DNA of 32,169 bases from CAZEPT01 sp964514225 (lineage in GTDB: Bacteria; Patescibacteriota; Minisyncoccia; Phycocordibacterales; UBA9973), in the NCBI GenBank assembly GCA_964514225.1, contig CAZEPT010000002.1, positions 1 through 32,169 on the forward strand, given 5' to 3'. Both the position numbers and the translations under genes were made by a program. Position 1 is the stretch's first letter. The number at the start of each line of letters is the position of its first letter. Shown here one piece after another: positions 7,587-15,580 of the stretch. The notes below the pieces were generated by a model. It was not told the origin of the DNA and did no database searches. It was given only the letters and a program-made list of their open reading frames with translations.

Positions 7587-7616
7587 TATAATAAGGCCAA
7601 ACAAAACTTAAAAACA
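7587..7616 (+). promoter_or_regulatory. -10 box and A-rich leader of prs
   Basis: Consensus TATAAT at 7587-7592 is followed by a roughly 18-base leader made almost entirely of CAAACAAAACTTAA (7598-7611) plus five bases before the ATG. The leader matches that of the gene at 6529 exactly over 14 bases and in spacing. Confidence 0.55.
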
Positions 7617-8627
7617 ATGAAGAAAATTGCCCTTATTTCAGGTAGCACACACCTTGCGCTCGCTCAAAAAATTAGCTTTGACCTAAATGTAAGACTTACA
7701 GAAGTTTCAATTGAAAAATTCTCCTGTGATGAAATAAACGTTGAAATCAAAGAAACTGTACGCGGTGCCGAAGTTTTTATTATTCAAAGCTCCCTCACAG
7801 GACATGGTAATGATAATTTTGTAGAAGCAATGCTTATAATAGATGCCGCTAAACGAGCTGGTGCGTCTAAGGTTTATTTAGTACAGACCATATTTCCTTA
7901 CCAAAGACAGGACCGCAGAGAGACAAACCGTAGAAATAGACCTAAACGTAAAGCTATTTCTGGTAGAGTTATGGCTGATTGTTTCGCTAGAGCCGTCTTC
8001 GTGGATGGAATAATCAGTATTAAACTCCACAGTGATCAAATCGAGGGGTTCTTTGATAACCGAACTCTTATTGAGAACATTGACCCGACAAGTCTGTTTA
8101 TAGAATATCTAAAATCAGAGAATATTATTCGAAGTGAATACGGTGATTCGAAACCTCCAACTGTAGTTGCTCCAGATATTGGTTCAGCAAAGACAGCGGA
8201 TAGTTTCTCAGAAGCACTTGGTCTTAATGATTACGTCATTGTGAACAAAAGAAGAACTAAAAGTAATGAATCTGAGGTTCTTCATGTTATTGGCGATTAT
8301 AGCGGTAGAATTTGTATTATTTATGACGATATGATTGATACCGGTGGAACAGTCGTGAACAGCCAAAAAAAGCTACAAGAATTAAAAGAGGCAGGAGCAA
8401 CTGATGTTTACCTCATGGCACCCCATGGAATATTTTCTAAAAACGCTATCGAAAGGTTATCAAATTCTGATTTTAAAAAAATTGTCATTACAGATTCGAT
8501 ACCTAACCCTCAAGTAGAAAATAATGAAAAATTCGTAATTTTATCATTAGCCCCACTGCTGAAAAGTGTTATCAAAAATATTCATGACGCAGAGTCCCTG
8601 CAACCAGTAGTAGCAAATAAATCGTAA
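7617..8627 (+). CDS. prs: Ribose-phosphate pyrophosphokinase (PRPP synthetase)
   Basis: A 336-residue enzyme making PRPP from ribose 5-phosphate and ATP for nucleotide synthesis. Recognisable are GNDNFVEAMLIIDAAKRAGA (about residues 62-81), the ATP-binding flexible loop FPYQRQDRR, LHSDQIEGFF, and the PRPP-binding loop DDMIDTGGT near residue 241. Two departures are seen. The Asp of the usual DLHA(S/D)QIQGFF is Lys here (IKLHSDQ), although the catalytic His is kept. The flexible loop also carries an Arg/Lys-rich extension (RRETNRRNRPKRK). The start at 7617 follows a TATAAT box and A-rich leader; a frame from 7449 would cross the preceding terminator. It is monocistronic and convergent with uvrA. 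Confidence 0.88.
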   Translation: MKKIALISGSTHLALAQKISFDLNVRLTEVSIEKFSCDEINVEIKETVRGAEVFIIQSSLTGHGNDNFVEAMLIIDAAKRAGASKVYLVQTIFPYQRQDRRETNRRNRPKRKAISGRVMADCFARAVFVDGIISIKLHSDQIEGFFDNRTLIENIDPTSLFIEYLKSENIIRSEYGDSKPPTVVAPDIGSAKTADSFSEALGLNDYVIVNKRRTKSNESEVLHVIGDYSGRICIIYDDMIDTGGTVVNSQKKLQELKEAGATDVYLMAPHGIFSKNAIERLSNSDFKKIVITDSIPNPQVENNEKFVILSLAPLLKSVIKNIHDAESLQPVVANKS

Positions 8628-8650
8628 TTATATAAAAACATAATTACCAC

Positions 8651-8680
8651 AAAAGCCTTATAGATTATTCTGTAAGGTTT
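8651..8680. terminator. Terminator between convergent prs and uvrA
   Basis: CCTTA and TAAGG pair around an 11-14 base loop, extended by weak A-T pairs. A-rich and T-rich flanks could serve either strand. The stem is short, so this is weaker than the other terminators. Confidence 0.55.
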
Positions 8681-11299
8681 TTATTTTTTCCGCAGAACTT
8701 TTTTGAGATACTGTCCTGTATAGGAATTTTTATTATTCGCTACTTCTTCAGGTGTTCCTTTAGCAACCAGTTGTCCGCCACCGACTCCACCTTCTGGACC
8801 AATATCCAAGAGATAATCGGCACATTTGATGATATCCATGCTGTGTTCGATCAGCACGACTGAATTACCCTTATTAACGAGCATGTTGAGGACATCTAAG
8901 AGCTTTGCAACGTCGTCATAGTGCAGTCCGACAGTTGGCTCATCGAGTAAGTAAATAGTTTTTTCTACATGAGGCCGGTACAGCTCTGAAGATATTTTTA
9001 CGCGCTGCGCTTCTCCACCGGAGAGCGTCGTAGCAGATTGACCAAGCTTGAGGTAGCCGAGACCTACATCGCTTAGGGTCTTGATACGGTCATGGATTGC
9101 TGGAATATCTTCAAAAAATGTCAGTGCTTCTTCGACGGTCATCTGGAGCACATCGTAGATATTCTTCTTTTTGTATTTGACGGTAAGTGTTTCTTTATCA
9201 AAACGCTTTCCACCACACACATCGCACGTCACATAAACAGTCGGTAAAAAGTGCATCTCAACGGCAATCTCACCATTTCCTTCACAAGCTTCACATCGTC
9301 CACCTTTGACGTTGAATGAGAATCTATTTGATTTCCAACCACGGAGACGTGCTTCTTCAGTCGAGGCAAACATATCGCGTATATGAGTAAATGAGCCCGT
9401 ATATGTCGCGACGTTTGATCGAGGAGTACGTCCGATCGGAGACTGATCAATCAAGATCGCTCGTGTCAGGTATTCAGTTCCAGTAAATGAGGCACAGTTA
9501 AATACTTTTGCTGTTCGGTACTTTCTTTCAAGTCGTGCTTGAAGGTTCTTATGGACGATCTCATACATAAATGATGACTTCCCTGACCCTGACACGCCTG
9601 TGATACATACCAATTTTCCAAGAGGAATTTCAGCCTGCATATTTTTTATATTAAACACATTTCCATTAACGATCTTAAGAGATCCTTTATCGTTAGTTCG
9701 TCTCTTTTCAGGAACTGGAATAGAAATTTCATTTCGCAAATAGCCGAGCGTTCGAGAACCACTCGTATTTTTCTTAGCTGAGAGGAGTTCAGAAAGCCAG
9801 CCTTCTGCTACAACATTCCCACCATGGATACCAGCTTTAGGTCCGATATCAACAATATAGTCTGATGAGTAGATCGTATCTTCATCGTGCTCAACAACCA
9901 AGATAGTGTTGCCGAGGTCACGTAAGTCAGTCAGTGTATTGATAAGCCGTTCGTTATCCCTCTGATGGAGTCCAATTGTTGGTTCGTCTAAGACATAGAG
10001 TGCGCCAACAAGTCGTGAGCCGAGTTGTGAGGCAAGTCTGATACGCTGAGCTTCTCCGCCTGAGAGCGTATTAGCTCGTCTATCGAGTGAGAGGTATTCT
10101 AGTCCCACGTTTAGCATGAATTGTATTCGGTCAGTGATTTCTCGAAGGACCGGAAGAGAAATCTCTTTTTCTTTCGGACCCATTTTCAAACTGGTAATAA
10201 AGTCTTTAGATTCTTTAATCGTCATACTCGTAAAGTCCACAATATTTTTTCCGGTCTTGAGATCACCTCCGAGCATCACATGGAGCGCTTCTCTCCTGAG
10301 TCGTTTACCTCCACACGCCTCGCATTCGTCGAGGGCAGCAAAGTATTTCGTTCCGAGACCGTTACATTCTGGACACGCTCCGTAGGGCGAATTAAATGAG
10401 AAGAGTCTGGGTTCAACTTCAGGGAAAGAAAATCCATCATTTTTACAGGCAAATTTAGCTGAGAGAACGAATTCTTCCCCTGTTTCAAAATGGATTGTAA
10501 CAAGTCCGTCAGACTCAACAAGCGCTCGTTCAACAGCTTCGGCGAGCCGCATCCGACTCGCGTCTTTGTCATCTTTAAATTCATGAAGTGCCAGTGTATC
10601 AACAACGACATCGATTTCATGTTTTTTATTTTTTGACAGGTCGATTCGGTCACGAAGGCTTTTGACAGCACCATCGATGCGCACCTCAGTGAATCCTTTA
10701 TTCAATAGGTCATAGAGCATCTGATAGTGTTCCCCTTTTCGTCCACGAAGAATCGGCGAAAGCACAGACACTTTTGTCTCATTCCATTTAACCCCCATAA
10801 GTTCTTTTTTGGTTCCGCTATTTTTTTTGAGATACGCTTGAACTTTTTCCAAGACGAATGAAATAATCTCTTCGTTAGAAAGTTTTTTAATTTCTTCACC
10901 ACATTCTGGGCAGTGTGGATGTCCAACACGAGCATAGAGCACACGCAGGTAGTCATAAATCTCAGTAATCGTCGCAACGGTCGAACGAGGGTTGTTAGAA
11001 CGGGACTTTTGATCGATTGAGATAGCAGGTGAAAGACCGGTAATCTCATCGACATCAGGCTTCGGCATCTGATTGAGGAATTGGCGAGCATAGGCTGAAA
11101 GAGACTCCACATAGCGGCGTTGTCCTTCAGCAAAAATAGTATCAAAAGCAAGCGACGACTTCCCTGAGCCTGACATACCAGTAATAACCGTCATAGTATT
11201 ACGCGGTATTTCAACACTGATATTTTTTAGATTGTGTGTACGTGCTCCTTTGACAACAATTGCATCAATGGGCCTTACTGGTTTCTTGTGATCTGCCAT
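8681..11299 (-). CDS. uvrA: UvrA, excision-repair ATPase without the insertion domain
   Basis: An 872-residue UvrA (usual length about 940), the damage-recognition ABC ATPase of nucleotide excision repair. Both Walker A motifs (GMSGSGKSS and GVSGSGKSS) and both ABC signatures (LSGGEAQR, twice) are present. So are the UvrB-binding region and the C-terminal zinc finger (CEAC...CDVC). The insertion domain, about 110 residues in E. coli and Geobacillus UvrA, is replaced by about eight residues: CPECNGLGTKYFAALDECEAC joins its two borders directly. The pair usually written CPICG reads CKNDG here, so one expected zinc Cys is Asp. The start at 11299 (MADHKK) is chosen because the ATG at 11311 overlaps the -10 box. 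Confidence 0.95.
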   Translation of the reverse strand: MADHKKPVRPIDAIVVKGARTHNLKNISVEIPRNTMTVITGMSGSGKSSLAFDTIFAEGQRRYVESLSAYARQFLNQMPKPDVDEITGLSPAISIDQKSRSNNPRSTVATITEIYDYLRVLYARVGHPHCPECGEEIKKLSNEEIISFVLEKVQAYLKKNSGTKKELMGVKWNETKVSVLSPILRGRKGEHYQMLYDLLNKGFTEVRIDGAVKSLRDRIDLSKNKKHEIDVVVDTLALHEFKDDKDASRMRLAEAVERALVESDGLVTIHFETGEEFVLSAKFACKNDGFSFPEVEPRLFSFNSPYGACPECNGLGTKYFAALDECEACGGKRLRREALHVMLGGDLKTGKNIVDFTSMTIKESKDFITSLKMGPKEKEISLPVLREITDRIQFMLNVGLEYLSLDRRANTLSGGEAQRIRLASQLGSRLVGALYVLDEPTIGLHQRDNERLINTLTDLRDLGNTILVVEHDEDTIYSSDYIVDIGPKAGIHGGNVVAEGWLSELLSAKKNTSGSRTLGYLRNEISIPVPEKRRTNDKGSLKIVNGNVFNIKNMQAEIPLGKLVCITGVSGSGKSSFMYEIVHKNLQARLERKYRTAKVFNCASFTGTEYLTRAILIDQSPIGRTPRSNVATYTGSFTHIRDMFASTEEARLRGWKSNRFSFNVKGGRCEACEGNGEIAVEMHFLPTVYVTCDVCGGKRFDKETLTVKYKKKNIYDVLQMTVEEALTFFEDIPAIHDRIKTLSDVGLGYLKLGQSATTLSGGEAQRVKISSELYRPHVEKTIYLLDEPTVGLHYDDVAKLLDVLNMLVNKGNSVVLIEHSMDIIKCADYLLDIGPEGGVGGGQLVAKGTPEEVANNKNSYTGQYLKKVLRKK

Positions 11300-11315
11300 A
11301 TATGGGTGCATTATA
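11300..11315 (-). promoter_or_regulatory. -10 box of uvrA, very short leader
   Basis: TATAAT (minus, 11315-11310) is followed by ten bases and the ATG at 11299, predicting a leader of about 3-4 nt. The region just upstream is the terminator of the preceding gene, so promoter and terminator abut. Confidence 0.55.
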
Positions 11316-11317
11316 GC

Positions 11318-11363
11318 ACAAAAAAAATCACAATTTCCCTGAGGAAATTGTGATTTTTTTTGT
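11318..11363 (-). terminator. Terminator of the DUF3298-type gene
   Basis: A perfect 21-bp inverted repeat (11318-11338 and 11343-11363) with a 4-base loop CTGA. It ends in an eight-base T run on the minus strand. It lies between the stop at 11384 and the uvrA -10 box. Confidence 0.9.
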
Positions 11364-11383
11364 GAGAGTAGAGCGATAAAATA

Positions 11384-12259
11384 CTACTGTACTTTTTCTT
11401 CTACGGGTTCTTCCACTGGGCCATAAAAAGCTGGACGATGACTAATCGTAACCTGTTGTCTTCCGTAGGCATATGGAACAACTTGGTATTCGCCGAAATA
11501 GAATATTACTTCAGTCGGTGTAAAAGTATACACTTTAAAATTATCAGTCTCCGGCTCTGTTCCATCGTAAATCATTTGAGCGAGGTTTGCGTCTTCATCA
11601 TTTTTAAATACAAGCTTGTCGAAAGATTCCTTGTATGTAACTTTAGGCAGGAGTTTTTCAAGAAGTTTTTTTCGACTTTCAGCAGAAATGAATCCAATCT
11701 GATCTACTTGTCCTTTGAATATATCTCGCAAATACACCATCTTCTTATTTTTGACATCATAATTGAGTGAAAAGACATTTTCATAACCATGCGCTCCACC
11801 TTGATACCCACTGTATGTAAATAAAACACTTACAAAATCTTCATTCGCTTGAATAACGGTATAGTCAGCGAACAGTGGATACTTGTCTTCCGTGGTAATT
11901 GGAGTACTTGGACCTCCCGTCTCAATACGAGCTTTGAAATTTTCTTCTGATAGAGCAGTATGATCTTTTATAATCCGCTCATACGTGTTTCGAATGCGAT
12001 CATTTTCTAAAGTTGGAATATTTCTGAATTGTGGGTACTTTACATTAAGAGTGGTATATGTATCTTCTTTTTGTATATGTTTAGTCTCGATAAGACTCTC
12101 ATCAACAAGACCACCTTCAGATTGCGGGACTTCTACTTGAATATGTTCTTGAGCTTTTTCTTCTCTTTTTATTGGTTTGTAAATCTTAAAAAAATAATAA
12201 GCCAAGGCCGCACAAACAACGATAACAAGAAAAATAGCGTAGATATTCTTTGCTTTCAT
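11384..12259 (-). CDS. Membrane-anchored DUF4163/DUF3298 (RsiV-like) protein
   Basis: A 291-residue protein with an N-terminal membrane anchor (about residues 6-24) and the rest predicted outside the cell. The central part (about 70-150) resembles DUF4163. The C-terminal part (about 150-275) resembles DUF3298, with YSGYQGGAHGY, LRDIF and FGEYQVVPYAYG as typical landmarks. Such domains occur in RsiV anti-sigma factors and in PdaC-like envelope proteins. No anti-sigma or deacetylase domain is attached here, so its function is unknown. Its promoter has TATAAT ending 11 nt before the ATG. It lies downstream of uvrB in the same direction, 44 bases away, but appears to have its own -10 box and its own strong terminator. 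Confidence 0.8.
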   Translation of the reverse strand: MKAKNIYAIFLVIVVCAALAYYFFKIYKPIKREEKAQEHIQVEVPQSEGGLVDESLIETKHIQKEDTYTTLNVKYPQFRNIPTLENDRIRNTYERIIKDHTALSEENFKARIETGGPSTPITTEDKYPLFADYTVIQANEDFVSVLFTYSGYQGGAHGYENVFSLNYDVKNKKMVYLRDIFKGQVDQIGFISAESRKKLLEKLLPKVTYKESFDKLVFKNDEDANLAQMIYDGTEPETDNFKVYTFTPTEVIFYFGEYQVVPYAYGRQQVTISHRPAFYGPVEEPVEEKVQ

Positions 12260-12303
12260 ATATACCTTAAATTATATCATGCAGGCAAAATAAATATACA
12301 AAG

Positions 12304-14340
12304 CTATTCACCTTTCTTTACATGTGCACCAAGTTTCCCTTTCAAAATAATAATCTCATCTCGTAAAATCGCTGCGGTTTCAAAGTCGAGTTCTTTGACT
12401 GCATCATTCATTTCTTTTTCCTTTAATTTAATGAGCTTTTTGGGGTCTTTCTTAAACACAGCACTATCAATCGCAATGTTCATGTAGACTGCTTTTTGGT
12501 GATCGCTCTCAAGTTCTTCAGTAATATCTTTAATTTTTTTTATAATCGTCTGGGGAGTAATACCGTGCGCTTTGTTATATGCGAGCTGTTTTTCTCGACG
12601 TCGGTTGGTCTCGCCGATAGCTCGTTCCATTGAACCCGTTTCGCGGTCAGCATATAAAATAACGCGCCCTTTCACATTTCGAGCAGCCCGACCGATTGTT
12701 TGAATGAGCGATGTTTCTGATCTCAAAAATCCTTCCTTGTCAGCATCGAGAATTCCAATGAGCTCAACTTCAGGCAGGTCGAGTCCTTCACGAAGGAGAT
12801 TCACTCCGACCAAGCAGTCAAATTCCCCTTTACGAAAATTTGTCAAAATTTTTATTCGATCAATTGTTTTGATATCACTATGGAGATACTCGGCTTTGAT
12901 TTTCTTACCACTCTCTTCTTTTTGCTCTTTAAGATATGAAGAAAGATCTTCAGCCATTTTTTTAGTCAACGTTGTCGCAAGGACTCGTCCTCCCCCAGAA
13001 ATCGTCTTAATCGCCTCAGCAATAAAATCCTGGATCTGTCCTGGGTACTTCCCTTGCTCCATGACCGGCTTGATGTCTATTTGCGGATCAATCAATCCAG
13101 TCGGACGAATGATTTGTTCAACAATCTTATCGGATTGTGTTCGCTCAAACTCACCTGGAGTCGCTGAAACATAGACGACTTGTCCTATCCGCTCTTCAAA
13201 TTCATTATATTTAAGTGGTCGGTTATCTTTAGCACTCGGCAATCTGAATCCGAATTCAACTAAGGTATTTTTTCTGGAAGCATCACCAGCATGCATGCCG
13301 TGGAGTTGAGGCAACGTCACGTGAGATTCATCGATGATCGTCAAAAAATCCGGACTGCCGTCTTTGTTGTGAGGAAAATACGAAATAAGTGTATCAGGCG
13401 GTTCGCCTTCTTTTTTACCAGAGAGGTGCCGGGAATAGTTTTCGATACCGGAACAGTAGCCGACTTCTTTAATCATTGCCGTATCGTATGTCGTCCGGCG
13501 TTTGATGCGGTCAGCTTCTAAGAGCTTACCTTCTTTCTCAAATTTTTTGAGTTGAGTGGCAAGCTCAGCACGGATGGATTTAACGGCGCGGTCTCGGTCA
13601 CTTTTAGCTGTCATGAAGTGCTTAGCTGGAAACACGAAAAAATCTTTCAGTTCAGAAATGATTTGAGATGTGACGGTATTGTATTTAATAATTTTACTCA
13701 CCGTGCTTCCTGAAAATTCAATCTGATAGCCATCTGTTTCAGAGACTGGCATAATATCAAGCCTGGTACCGAGGGAGCGGAATGTCGCAGGAGTGAGGTC
13801 TGCATTAGTCCGTTCATACTGCATCTCAATCAATTGCTTCATGAGGTCAGTCTTGAGAACTTTCTGCCCGATACTAATCCTAAAATTTTTATTTTCATAT
13901 TCTACAGGAGATCCCAAACCATAAATACATGAGACAGACGCGACAATGATCACATCAGGCCGGGTCAAGAGTGCTTGGGTTGTTGCATGGCGAAGCCGGT
14001 CTATCTCTTCATTAATAGTGGCGTCTTTTTCGATAAAGGTATCAGTTACCGGCATGTACGCTTCAGGCTGGTAGTAGTCATAGTATGAGACAAAATAGTG
14101 GACTGCTGCATCAGGGAAAAACTCTCGGAATTCCTGAGCGAGCTGAGCAGCGAGGGTTTTATTATGAGCGATGATGAGTGTCGCCTTCCCCCACTCTTGA
14201 ATGACGTTTGCCATCGTAAAGGTCTTTCCTGTACCGGTCGCACCCAAAAGAGTCTGTTTGACCAAACCTTTATCTAAGCCCTTTAAAAGCCCAACAATAG
14301 CCTCAGGTTGGTCACCAGAGGGAGCCCAGTCGCTTTTCAT
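12304..14340 (-). CDS. uvrB: UvrB, excision-repair helicase subunit
   Basis: A 678-residue UvrB, full length for the family. Present are Walker A GATGTGKT, the beta-hairpin region around VSYYDYYQPEAYMP, DESH of motif II, VYVSATPGEFE, the helicase motifs GVNLLREGLDLPE and QTIGRAARN, and the C-terminal UVR domain (MNDAVKELDFETAAILRDEI) that contacts UvrC. It receives DNA from UvrA, verifies the lesion, and recruits UvrC. The start at 14340 (MKSDWAPSGDQPEA) matches the usual UvrB N-terminus. An upstream in-frame start at 14427 would add a hydrophobic stretch with no family similarity and cross the terminator of the preceding gene. It keeps all domains, unlike UvrA and UvrC here. Confidence 0.95.
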   Translation of the reverse strand: MKSDWAPSGDQPEAIVGLLKGLDKGLVKQTLLGATGTGKTFTMANVIQEWGKATLIIAHNKTLAAQLAQEFREFFPDAAVHYFVSYYDYYQPEAYMPVTDTFIEKDATINEEIDRLRHATTQALLTRPDVIIVASVSCIYGLGSPVEYENKNFRISIGQKVLKTDLMKQLIEMQYERTNADLTPATFRSLGTRLDIMPVSETDGYQIEFSGSTVSKIIKYNTVTSQIISELKDFFVFPAKHFMTAKSDRDRAVKSIRAELATQLKKFEKEGKLLEADRIKRRTTYDTAMIKEVGYCSGIENYSRHLSGKKEGEPPDTLISYFPHNKDGSPDFLTIIDESHVTLPQLHGMHAGDASRKNTLVEFGFRLPSAKDNRPLKYNEFEERIGQVVYVSATPGEFERTQSDKIVEQIIRPTGLIDPQIDIKPVMEQGKYPGQIQDFIAEAIKTISGGGRVLATTLTKKMAEDLSSYLKEQKEESGKKIKAEYLHSDIKTIDRIKILTNFRKGEFDCLVGVNLLREGLDLPEVELIGILDADKEGFLRSETSLIQTIGRAARNVKGRVILYADRETGSMERAIGETNRRREKQLAYNKAHGITPQTIIKKIKDITEELESDHQKAVYMNIAIDSAVFKKDPKKLIKLKEKEMNDAVKELDFETAAILRDEIIILKGKLGAHVKKGE

Positions 14341-14391
14341 ATTGAATGGAGTAGTCTTTTTCACATATATAGTGTACGTGAAAATGGGAAA

Positions 14392-14420
14392 TAAAAAAAG
14401 CAGTCCGTTCGGACTGCTTA
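14392..14420 (-). terminator. Terminator of the paralogue pair, upstream of uvrB
   Basis: AAGCAGTCC and GGACTGCTT pair around GTTC (14398-14419). On the minus strand this hairpin is followed by seven T. Confidence 0.85.
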
Positions 14421-14438
14421 AAAGCAACTTGTGTATTA

Positions 14439-14840
14439 TTAAATCTTAAATACTTTACCGGTATAACCGCCTGTCGAAACACGAACGAGTCCGATATCAT
14501 TACCGATAATCGGCACATCTTTCGAGGGAATGATGAAGACAAATTTTTTCGCGGTTTTACAGATCACATCAATGCATATTTTCATATGGCCTATATCAGG
14601 ATTATTGAATTCAAGGTTCAGTTTATTTTTTGCTAGGTGAGTCACACCAAGATAATAGCTAAATAAACTTACTTTATATCTTGCCCATTTTTCATCAGTG
14701 GGGTATTCTTTTCTCATTTCTGTATGAGCATCAATATCAGGAAATTTTTCCTTTAAAAAAATTTGATACTCTTCGTAAGAGAGATTCTTTTCTTTACAAA
14801 TCCTTTTTTCGAGTTCTAGAAGGGTGATTGTTTCTTCCAT
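14439..14840 (-). CDS. Small protein of unknown function, longer member of a tandem paralogue pair
   Basis: A 133-residue protein of no recognised family. Its first 60 residues (YEEYQIFLKEKFPDIDAH, then MRKEYPTDEKWARYKVSLF) match the protein encoded just upstream. The last 65 residues are unique and predicted beta-rich (FVFIIPSKDVPIIGNDIGL). The ATG at 14840 is preferred over an in-frame start at 15020, because the longer version would overlap the upstream gene and the extra part has no match in the paralogue. The leader is A-rich without Shine-Dalgarno. A good terminator follows at 14392-14420. Confidence 0.65.
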   Translation of the reverse strand: MEETITLLELEKRICKEKNLSYEEYQIFLKEKFPDIDAHTEMRKEYPTDEKWARYKVSLFSYYLGVTHLAKNKLNLEFNNPDIGHMKICIDVICKTAKKFVFIIPSKDVPIIGNDIGLVRVSTGGYTGKVFKI

Positions 14841-14880
14841 TATTTTTTGTTTTATGACTTGCGTCGGTTTAAGATGAGGT

Positions 14881-15123
14881 TTAGATTTGAGGTAGAATAT
14901 CGGTCGAATTTTCTGCGGCCGCTTTATCAACAATTTCTTTAAACATATGAGTGTCGAATAGTCCAACTTTGTGATTTGCCCACTCTTCGTCAGTCTGATA
15001 TTTTTTCCTGAGTTCAACATTTTTATCGATATCGGGATGGTGTTCTGTCATAAATTCTTGATACTTGGAGTACCAAAGACCTAATTCATTACATCGTTTT
15101 TCTTCAAAAGTCTTTTTTGTCAT
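14881..15123 (-). CDS. Small protein of unknown function, shorter member of a tandem paralogue pair
   Basis: An 80-residue charged protein, no signal peptide or membrane helix. It aligns along its first 60 residues with its downstream neighbour: YSKYQEFMTEHHPDIDK, then LRKKYQTDEEWANHKVGLF. It lacks the neighbour's C-terminal domain. The two genes are 40 bases apart and probably co-transcribed. The A-rich leader (ACAAAACTAAAAATT before the ATG) resembles the leaders of prs and the gene at 6529. The pattern suggests a tandem duplication, with either loss of the second domain here or gain of it in the neighbour. Confidence 0.6.
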   Translation of the reverse strand: MTKKTFEEKRCNELGLWYSKYQEFMTEHHPDIDKNVELRKKYQTDEEWANHKVGLFDTHMFKEIVDKAAAENSTDILPQI

Positions 15124-15198
15124 AATTTTTAGTTTTGTGGCTCATGCCGGTTTTCAAATATTTTCATCAACACTATACAATAAAAATCTATTTTTTAC

Positions 15199-15230
15199 AA
15201 AAAAGAGCCTCTTGTGCTGGCTCCTTTTTA
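15199..15230. terminator. Terminator of the DUF1653 gene
   Basis: GAGCC (15205-15209) pairs with GGCTC (15219-15223), with further A-T pairing outside one mismatch. T runs follow on the minus strand and also on the plus strand. Confidence 0.75.
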
Positions 15231-15241
15231 TGTATTAAATG

Positions 15242-15568
15242 TTACCCGTAAAGTTCCTCTTTTTTCTCTTTCAACTTCTCAATGAGTTCAGGATCAGTGA
15301 TTTCTCTAAACCGAGGAAATGTCTTTCCATCTTTTGTAACCTCTTCCAAAAACATATGAAGAGGTCTGACATCAAAATGCTTGCCTTCTTTATACACTCC
15401 AGCAGCAGCATAGAGGGGCGCATAGATCACCATTGCTGATTCCCTCAGTCCTTCAACTTCTGTGTGGTGTCCAATATTGATAATTTTATAAGCATAGTTA
15501 TCTACCGAACCTTGCGGGTCATGCTTGTAGTGGTAATAAAATCCTCCAATTTTTGGTTCGTTATACAT
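15242..15568 (-). CDS. DUF1653 family protein
   Basis: A 108-residue protein matching the DUF1653 pattern: KIGGFYYHYKHDPQG at the start, then IINIGHHTEVEGL, an IYAPLY segment, RPLHMFLEEV, and PRFREI near the end. The family is a small beta-rich domain of unknown biochemical role, found alone in many bacteria. This copy has about 25 charged extra residues at the C-terminus. The ATG is six bases after a TAGAAT -10 box that overlaps the stop codon of tgt, so the mRNA is probably leaderless. An AGGTG upstream of the ATG could look like a Shine-Dalgarno, but it is too close to work well. Confidence 0.85.
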   Translation of the reverse strand: MYNEPKIGGFYYHYKHDPQGSVDNYAYKIINIGHHTEVEGLRESAMVIYAPLYAAAGVYKEGKHFDVRPLHMFLEEVTKDGKTFPRFREITDPELIEKLKEKKEELYG

Positions 15569-15580
15569 ACACCTATTCTA
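15569..15580 (-). promoter_or_regulatory. -10 box of the DUF1653 gene inside the tgt stop
   Basis: TAGAAT (minus, 15580-15575) begins with the TAG stop codon of tgt and lies six bases before the DUF1653 ATG. Confidence 0.45.

Noticed and set aside
14840..14880. Possible frameshift joining the two small paralogues into one gene
   Set aside because: Each has its own ATG with an A-rich leader, and they share the same domain instead of adjacent parts of one protein, so this is a duplication, not a break.
15569..15574. AGGTG as a Shine-Dalgarno for the DUF1653 gene
   Set aside because: It ends about one base before the ATG, too close to pair with the 16S tail during initiation; the same bases form the spacer of a leaderless promoter.
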